Below, in pieces: positions 42,867-44,108 of a stretch of 44,108 bases of DNA. Each line of letters opens with the position of its first letter. The stretch's first letter is position 1. The stretch spans positions 1 through 44,108 of the forward strand of contig NZ_SJSY01000057.1 in assembly GCF_004352915.1 (NCBI RefSeq). Reading direction: 5' to 3'. A program made the position numbers and the translations under genes. Origin of the DNA: Flavobacterium zhairuonense (GTDB lineage: Bacteria > Bacteroidota > Bacteroidia > Flavobacteriales > Flavobacteriaceae). The notes under the pieces are model-generated. The model did no database searches. It was not told the origin of the DNA and saw nothing but the letters and a program-made list of their open reading frames with translations.

Positions 42867-43886
42867 ATGCGTCATATTCTACTTCTTTCAGTTATAATTC
42901 TAACTTTTTCATGTAAAAAAGATATTCAATCCACTACTCTAAAAGATTATTTCACCTATGAAAAAAACAACATCATAGAAAGCGCAGGAGTAAAAATGAT
43001 TCCAATAAAAACACCTATTGGTGATTTCAAAGTCTGGACAAAACGTTTTGGAAACAACCCAAAAATAAAAATACTTTTATTGCATGGTGGTCCAGCAATG
43101 ACACACGAATATATGGAATGTTTTGAGACCTTTTTTCAGCGTGAAGGATTTGAATTTTACGAATATGACCAACTTGGTTCTTATTATAGCGACCAACCAA
43201 AAGACAGCAGCTTATGGACCACAGAACGATTTGTTGAAGAAGTTGAACAAGTACGAAAAGCAATTGGCGCAGATAATAGCAATTTTTATATTTTAGGAAA
43301 TTCATGGGGCGGAATTCTCGCAACGGAATATGCTTTAAAATATCAAAAAAACATGAAAGCATTATTAGTTTCAAACATGGTTGCCAGCGCACCAGAATAT
43401 AAAAAATACGCTGAAGAAGTTTTAGCTAAGCAAATGAAACCTGAAATATTAGCAGAAATACGAGCATTAGAAGCCAAAAAAGATTTTAATAATCCAAGAT
43501 ATATGGAACTTTTAATTCCTAATTTCTATCACGAGCATTTATGCCGATTAAAAGAATGGCCTGATGGCTTAAACAGATCAGGAAAACATATAAATAATGA
43601 AATTTATACTATTATGCAAGGTCCTAGCGAATTTGGAATAAGTGGTAGATTAGCAAAATGGGATATCAAAAATCGCCTGCACGAAATAGAAATTCCAACT
43701 CTTATGATTGGAGCCAAATACGACACAATGGATCCAAAAGCAATGGAAGAGCAAAGTAAATTAGTTAAAAATGGACATTATTTATACTGTCCAAACGGAA
43801 GTCATCTTGCAATGTGGGATGATCAGCAAGTATATATGAATGGCGTTATTGAATTTATTCATAATGTAGATTTGAAAAAAATCTAA
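42867..43886 (+). CDS. proline iminopeptidase-type alpha/beta hydrolase lipoprotein
   Basis: 339 residues with a lipoprotein signal (MRHILLLSVIILTFSC, lipidated Cys16). LLLHGGPAMTHEYMECF is the S33 oxyanion-loop motif, FYILGNSWGGILATEYA contains the nucleophilic Ser, IGAKYDTMDPKAME the catalytic Asp and NGSHLAMWDD the catalytic His. This is the proline iminopeptidase family, which releases N-terminal Pro from peptides; the membrane-anchored form is common in Flavobacteria. It stands alone. Confidence 0.88.
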   Translation: MRHILLLSVIILTFSCKKDIQSTTLKDYFTYEKNNIIESAGVKMIPIKTPIGDFKVWTKRFGNNPKIKILLLHGGPAMTHEYMECFETFFQREGFEFYEYDQLGSYYSDQPKDSSLWTTERFVEEVEQVRKAIGADNSNFYILGNSWGGILATEYALKYQKNMKALLVSNMVASAPEYKKYAEEVLAKQMKPEILAEIRALEAKKDFNNPRYMELLIPNFYHEHLCRLKEWPDGLNRSGKHINNEIYTIMQGPSEFGISGRLAKWDIKNRLHEIEIPTLMIGAKYDTMDPKAMEEQSKLVKNGHYLYCPNGSHLAMWDDQQVYMNGVIEFIHNVDLKKI

Positions 43887-43959
43887 TTCTCAAAATATAA
43901 AATAGATTACAGCCTCACTTCATTCCGTATATCGCTGGGTCCTTTGCCACATTCCGCCA

Positions 43960-44100
43960 AGCCACGAAGCTTTTCGCAAAAGAATGCAATTCTTGCCGCT
44001 GGCTCATCAAGACCCGACAATCCAGGAAGAATCCCAAACCCTATACAAAACAAAAAAAATCCCACCCGACAAGCCGGGAAGGATCCTCAAAAGAAAGGCT
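43960..44100. repeat. partial intergenic repeat at window end
   Basis: ACCCGACAATCCAGGAAGAATCC (about 44009) and ACCCGACAAGCCGGGAAGGATCC (about 44064) are imperfect direct copies, each with a CCCG/CGGG-like dyad. GC content is higher than neighbouring DNA. No gene is seen from 43887 to the end. Confidence 0.45.
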
Positions 44101-44108
44101 GGAGGCCC

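Overview
The window looks like chromosome of a Flavobacterium or a close relative (Bacteroidota). The signs are AT-rich DNA, upstream elements of the TAnnTTTG type instead of sigma70 boxes, almost no Shine-Dalgarno sequences, lipoprotein signals ending in SCK, and a core gene order (thiol peroxidase, diacylglycerol kinase, ftsK, lolA, lptF/G-like permease, ribB) that fits this group. I could not run searches; all family names come from motifs read in the translations.

Region 1 (1-21,916) is mostly core. It starts with a two-domain FAD/Fe-S oxidoreductase on the minus strand, followed by a run of small orphan genes (3.0-5.7 kb, minus strand) with short dispersed repeats between them. Next comes a plus-strand peptidoglycan recycling cluster: AnmK, a secreted GHL10-type glycosidase, an AmpG-like permease, a TPR-like protein, a GNAT and a cytoplasmic NagZ-type GH3. 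A redox block follows (2-Cys peroxiredoxin, thioredoxin, a small conserved protein, thiol peroxidase). The envelope/riboflavin run (DgkA-like, FtsK, LolA, LptF/G-like, RibB with a decayed GTP cyclohydrolase II domain, acyl-CoA thioesterase) ends at tRNA-Ser(UGA) number 1.

Region 2 (about 22,000-39,670) is accessory DNA lying between two tRNA-Ser(UGA) genes. The 3' end of the first tRNA plus downstream DNA (183 bp) is repeated directly 11 kb further on, so 21,981-33,177 looks like a tRNA-integrated island that has no integrase of its own. It carries an IS3-type transposase and a compact arsenic resistance operon (arsR, arsN-like acetyltransferase, DUF6428-like, arsC, acr3, a metallophosphoesterase, a Crp-type regulator). 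A membrane protein, a SigZ-like sigma factor and a small secreted Cys-rich peptide that automatic ORF calling misses come next, then an amidohydrolase and a methyltransferase. Several of the ars-linked proteins end in Cys-rich tails. A 25-bp motif occurs four times, always on the plus strand and only in this region, and may mark recombination sites. From 33.5 to 38.5 kb a very AT-rich minus-strand cluster contains a double-glycine-type leader peptide with a six-Cys core, a C39-like/VKOR/thioredoxin fusion, two glycosyltransferases and a methyltransferase broken by an amber codon. This looks like a disulfide-rich, possibly glycosylated secreted peptide system. An XRE regulator follows.

Region 3 (39,675-44,108) holds the second tRNA-Ser(UGA), a likely type II restriction-modification locus (two nuclease-like genes converging on a 5-methylcytosine methyltransferase), and a lipoprotein alpha/beta hydrolase of the proline iminopeptidase type.
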